From positions 1 through 64,000 of the forward strand of contig JBBIKC010000007.1 of NCBI GenBank assembly GCA_037445635.1: a DNA stretch of 64,000 bases, written 5' to 3'. Made by a program: the position numbers and the translations under genes. Origin of the DNA: JBFMCC01 sp037445635. GTDB taxonomy: Bacteria; Chloroflexota; Anaerolineae; Anaerolineales; Villigracilaceae. Under the pieces are notes generated by a model. It worked only from the letters and a program-made list of their open reading frames with translations. It made no database searches and was not told the origin of the DNA. This document shows, in pieces, positions 61,943 to 64,000 of this stretch (position 1 is its first letter; each line of letters begins with the position of its first letter).

Positions 61943-63126
61943 TGGCTACTCCATTCTTTTTGTGCGGAATTTTTACGCTCGAACAACTTTCTGGCGAAAT
62001 CGCCATATCGCTTGAAAAACGGCTTCGGGTCCCGCACATCGAACACAGCGGACGTGTGCGGACTGAAATACGGCTGGATAAGTTTCAATAACGTCTCTTT
62101 CCTCTGAAGCAAGCGGGCAGGCATGTAGGTCAGGTCGCGTTCGACATCGATCCAATAGAGACCCTCCCGATACGCGGTCTGTTTCGGAATAACGCCTTCG
62201 ACCAGGTGCCGATAATGAAGCCAGGGAAAATTCAGTCCACACCGCACCGCCAGCAATGTCGAAAGATTGTGCCGGCCATTGACTTCCATGAGCTTATAGA
62301 CGCCGTCACGCGGATCGAACTTGAATTCTGTACAGGAATAACCATAATATCTCATCGCCTGCAACATTTTACGGCCAGACTCCAGCACTTCGGGAATAAC
62401 CTGGCTCCTCGCCACGCAGGGAGATCCCAATTCCGGCGGGGCGCTTCTGACCTTCCGGGCAGTAAATTCGAGGACCGGTTCGCCATCCCAGAAGTAGGAA
62501 TTATAGTTAACGCCTAGAGAATCGTGCCCAGGGATCAGTTCCTGTAACATAACGTCGAGGCCGGCGGCGGCGGCCTGCCTGTAAGCCGCGAGCATCTGAT
62601 CTGTATTATAAACTTTTACTATCTTTTTCCTGAACAACGCATAATAGCGGTGGCTTTCCACCGGCTTGACCAGGCACGGGTACTCCAGGTTTTTGCCAAA
62701 TTCCGCAATATCCTCATCCGAATTCGGGATGATTGTCTTCGGAGCGGGGATGCCTGCCTCGACCGCCAATTTATATGTGCGGCTCTTCTCGATCAGCCGC
62801 TGGATGATCTCCCATTCCGCACAGGCTACCCTGAAATATTCCTGCAATTGCACTTTATGCTTCGAGACGACCTTAAGCGACTCGTCCGAGACCGGAAATA
62901 GGGCGGCATCTGGAACGCGCGAGGCAAGGTCGATCAGTCTCTCGATAAAGAGAGCCTCCTCCGCTTCCGGATGAGGAAAGTAAAACCGTTCGGAAACATA
63001 CCTGGAAGCATATCCCATGTCGCCCCGGTCATAATATACAGCAATGACAGGCACACCCATCATGCCCAGAGCGCGAATGACACCCAACCCCATGGTATGA
63101 GTTCCTATGACAACAGCTGGTTTCAT
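61939..63126 (-). CDS. ATP-grasp ligase (carboxylate-amine ligase type)
   Basis: A 395-residue ATP-grasp protein. The N-terminal domain begins VVIGTHTMGLGVIRAL; the central ATP-grasp region has YPCLVKPVESHRY, EFTARKVRSAPPE and the metal-binding EVNGRHN near the end. Relatives join carboxylates to amines on amino acids or wall peptides, including D-aspartate ligases. It would supply an amide-linked group to the polysaccharide or wall unit built by this cluster. Confidence 0.8.
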   Translation of the reverse strand: MKPAVVIGTHTMGLGVIRALGMMGVPVIAVYYDRGDMGYASRYVSERFYFPHPEAEEALFIERLIDLASRVPDAALFPVSDESLKVVSKHKVQLQEYFRVACAEWEIIQRLIEKSRTYKLAVEAGIPAPKTIIPNSDEDIAEFGKNLEYPCLVKPVESHRYYALFRKKIVKVYNTDQMLAAYRQAAAAGLDVMLQELIPGHDSLGVNYNSYFWDGEPVLEFTARKVRSAPPELGSPCVARSQVIPEVLESGRKMLQAMRYYGYSCTEFKFDPRDGVYKLMEVNGRHNLSTLLAVRCGLNFPWLHYRHLVEGVIPKQTAYREGLYWIDVERDLTYMPARLLQRKETLLKLIQPYFSPHTSAVFDVRDPKPFFKRYGDFARKLFERKNSAQKEWSSQ

Positions 63127-63326
63127 GTGTATCGCTACCTCTAACCGTTTCGCAAGTTGATGCCTGAAGTATCAACTCCTGCAAAAACAAGAAAAGAATT
63201 AAGGTCGAAAATTTGCCTGCAGGAAGGCGTTTTGCTTACCTCGTTTGCCCGGCCTCGGACAAACCGCATCTTTTCGGTTTGCCCTTTTGGTTTCGGCTTA
63301 TCGGAATTGGGGTTTGACACCTTTCC

Positions 63327-64000
63327 TCACAATTGTTTTTGATAGAACGCCTTCACGACTTGTATCACATATTCAATCTGCTCCTCACTTAACTCAGGAT
63401 AAATTGGCAGGGCCACGGTCTCCCGCGCAGCGCTCTCGGCATTCGGCATACTGCCAATCTGATAGCCCAATTCTGTAAAACAGGCTTGTAAATGCAAGGG
63501 CACCGGATAGTAGATTTCACTGCCAATCCCATGTGCTTTGAGATACGCCATCAATTCGTCCCGTTTTTGGGCACGCACTTGGTATAAATGGTAAATATGC
63601 CTTCCCCACTCCATATCTTTGGGCAGGATGATAGGCATGTTTGTTCTTCGCTGAGAATCTTCGTCCGCCAAGCCGGCCTCAATAAACAATCGTTTGTATA
63701 AGTCGGCATTACGCTGGCGGCCTGCTGTCCATGTCTCCAGATATTTGAATTTGGCGCTTAATATCGCAGCCTGGAGCGCATCCATGCGGAAATTACCGCC
63801 TACCGCCTGATTGTAATATTTAGGCCGATGTCCATGGTTACGCAACAAAGCAACGCGATCGGCCAGCGCAGGATCATTGCTGACAACCATGCCGCTATCA
63901 CCCGCCCCTCCCAGATTCTTGGATGGGAAGAAGGAGAAACAGCCTAAATGCCCAATTGAACCTGCGCGGCGAGCGCGATACTCTGCGCCAAGAGCCTGAC
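63327..64000 (-). CDS. DegT/DnrJ/EryC1 aminotransferase, 5' end beyond the window
   Basis: A partial PLP enzyme; the frame runs out of the window. GCFSFFPSKNLGGAGDSGMVV has the catalytic Lys in SKNLG, followed by LRNHGH, the GGNFRMDALQAAIL segment, and the C-terminal ELSEEQIEYV. These enzymes add an amino group to a keto-sugar nucleotide. It heads the minus-strand glycan cluster. The 200 nt to the ATP-grasp gene hold no gene. Confidence 0.88.
   Translation of the reverse strand, partial: QALGAEYRARRAGSIGHLGCFSFFPSKNLGGAGDSGMVVSNDPALADRVALLRNHGHRPKYYNQAVGGNFRMDALQAAILSAKFKYLETWTAGRQRNADLYKRLFIEAGLADEDSQRRTNMPIILPKDMEWGRHIYHLYQVRAQKRDELMAYLKAHGIGSEIYYPVPLHLQACFTELGYQIGSMPNAESAARETVALPIYPELSEEQIEYVIQVVKAFYQKQL

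Noticed and set aside
1..64000. tRNA, rRNA and CRISPR arrays
   Set aside because: No cloverleaf ends with CCA or TTC arms, no rRNA-like stretch, and no spaced direct repeats were found by eye.

Overview
The window looks like a chromosomal segment of a Chloroflexota bacterium, probably Anaerolineae. This is inferred from gene content and not proven: a menaquinone pathway, lipoproteins with Thr/Pro linkers, a MoxR/DUF58/VWA operon, a Ser/Thr kinase beside an FHA-ABC transporter, a bactofilin, and many short dispersed palindromic repeats in a fairly GC-rich background. No rRNA, tRNA or CRISPR array was seen.

Layout. 1-9.7 kb: an IS5-type transposase remnant and a glycosyltransferase fragment, a DUF4405 membrane operon, and a run of mostly + strand genes (papain-like amidase/peptidase, SDR epimerase, 3-methyladenine glycosylase, fabI, bactofilin, a prolyl-tRNA synthetase-like protein without a catalytic core, membrane proteins, DUF92), then a divergent PlsC-like protein. 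9.7-10.5 kb is decayed sequence. 10.5-15.6 kb: a GH5 lipoprotein, then a minus-strand operon of a small exported protein, an esterase and a Tat amidohydrolase. 15.9-24.2 kb: iron handling, with a dtxR-feoA-feoB(G)-feoB(membrane)-feoC operon, and a second DtxR regulator divergent from an imelysin-like lipoprotein and a large FTR1 permease. 24.2-29 kb: S1C protease-MoxR-DUF58-VWA-VWA. 29.5-36 kb: a cytochrome c lipoprotein, then FHA-ABC transporter, lipoprotein and Ser/Thr kinase.

36.3-47.4 kb is the most striking locus: a 3,250-residue hybrid synthase (FAAL-ACP-KS-AT-ACP-C-A-PCP-reductase) overlapping a type II thioesterase and an Sfp-type phosphopantetheinyl transferase. The A-domain code reads as glycine and the AT as malonyl. 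With no KR, DH or ER, the predicted product is a beta-ketoacyl-glycine released reductively, an aldehyde that could cyclise to an acyl-pyrrolinone. A GT-C membrane protein and a FabF-like KS follow on the other strand.

50.5-54.7 kb: menG and menA (divergent) and an ABC importer with a THI5/NMT1-like binding protein. 55.3-64 kb: a secreted beta-helix protein, then a minus-strand envelope-glycan set: DegT aminotransferase (cut by the window end), ATP-grasp ligase, two methyltransferases, a FemAB-like acyltransferase and a polysaccharide-deacetylase-like protein.

Other points of interest are in-frame palindromic repeats in the megasynthase linkers, three TMVEES repeats in the kinase beside a transporter with three FHA domains, a split feoB, a GH5 domain interrupted by a binding-module-like insert, and two MITE-like elements.
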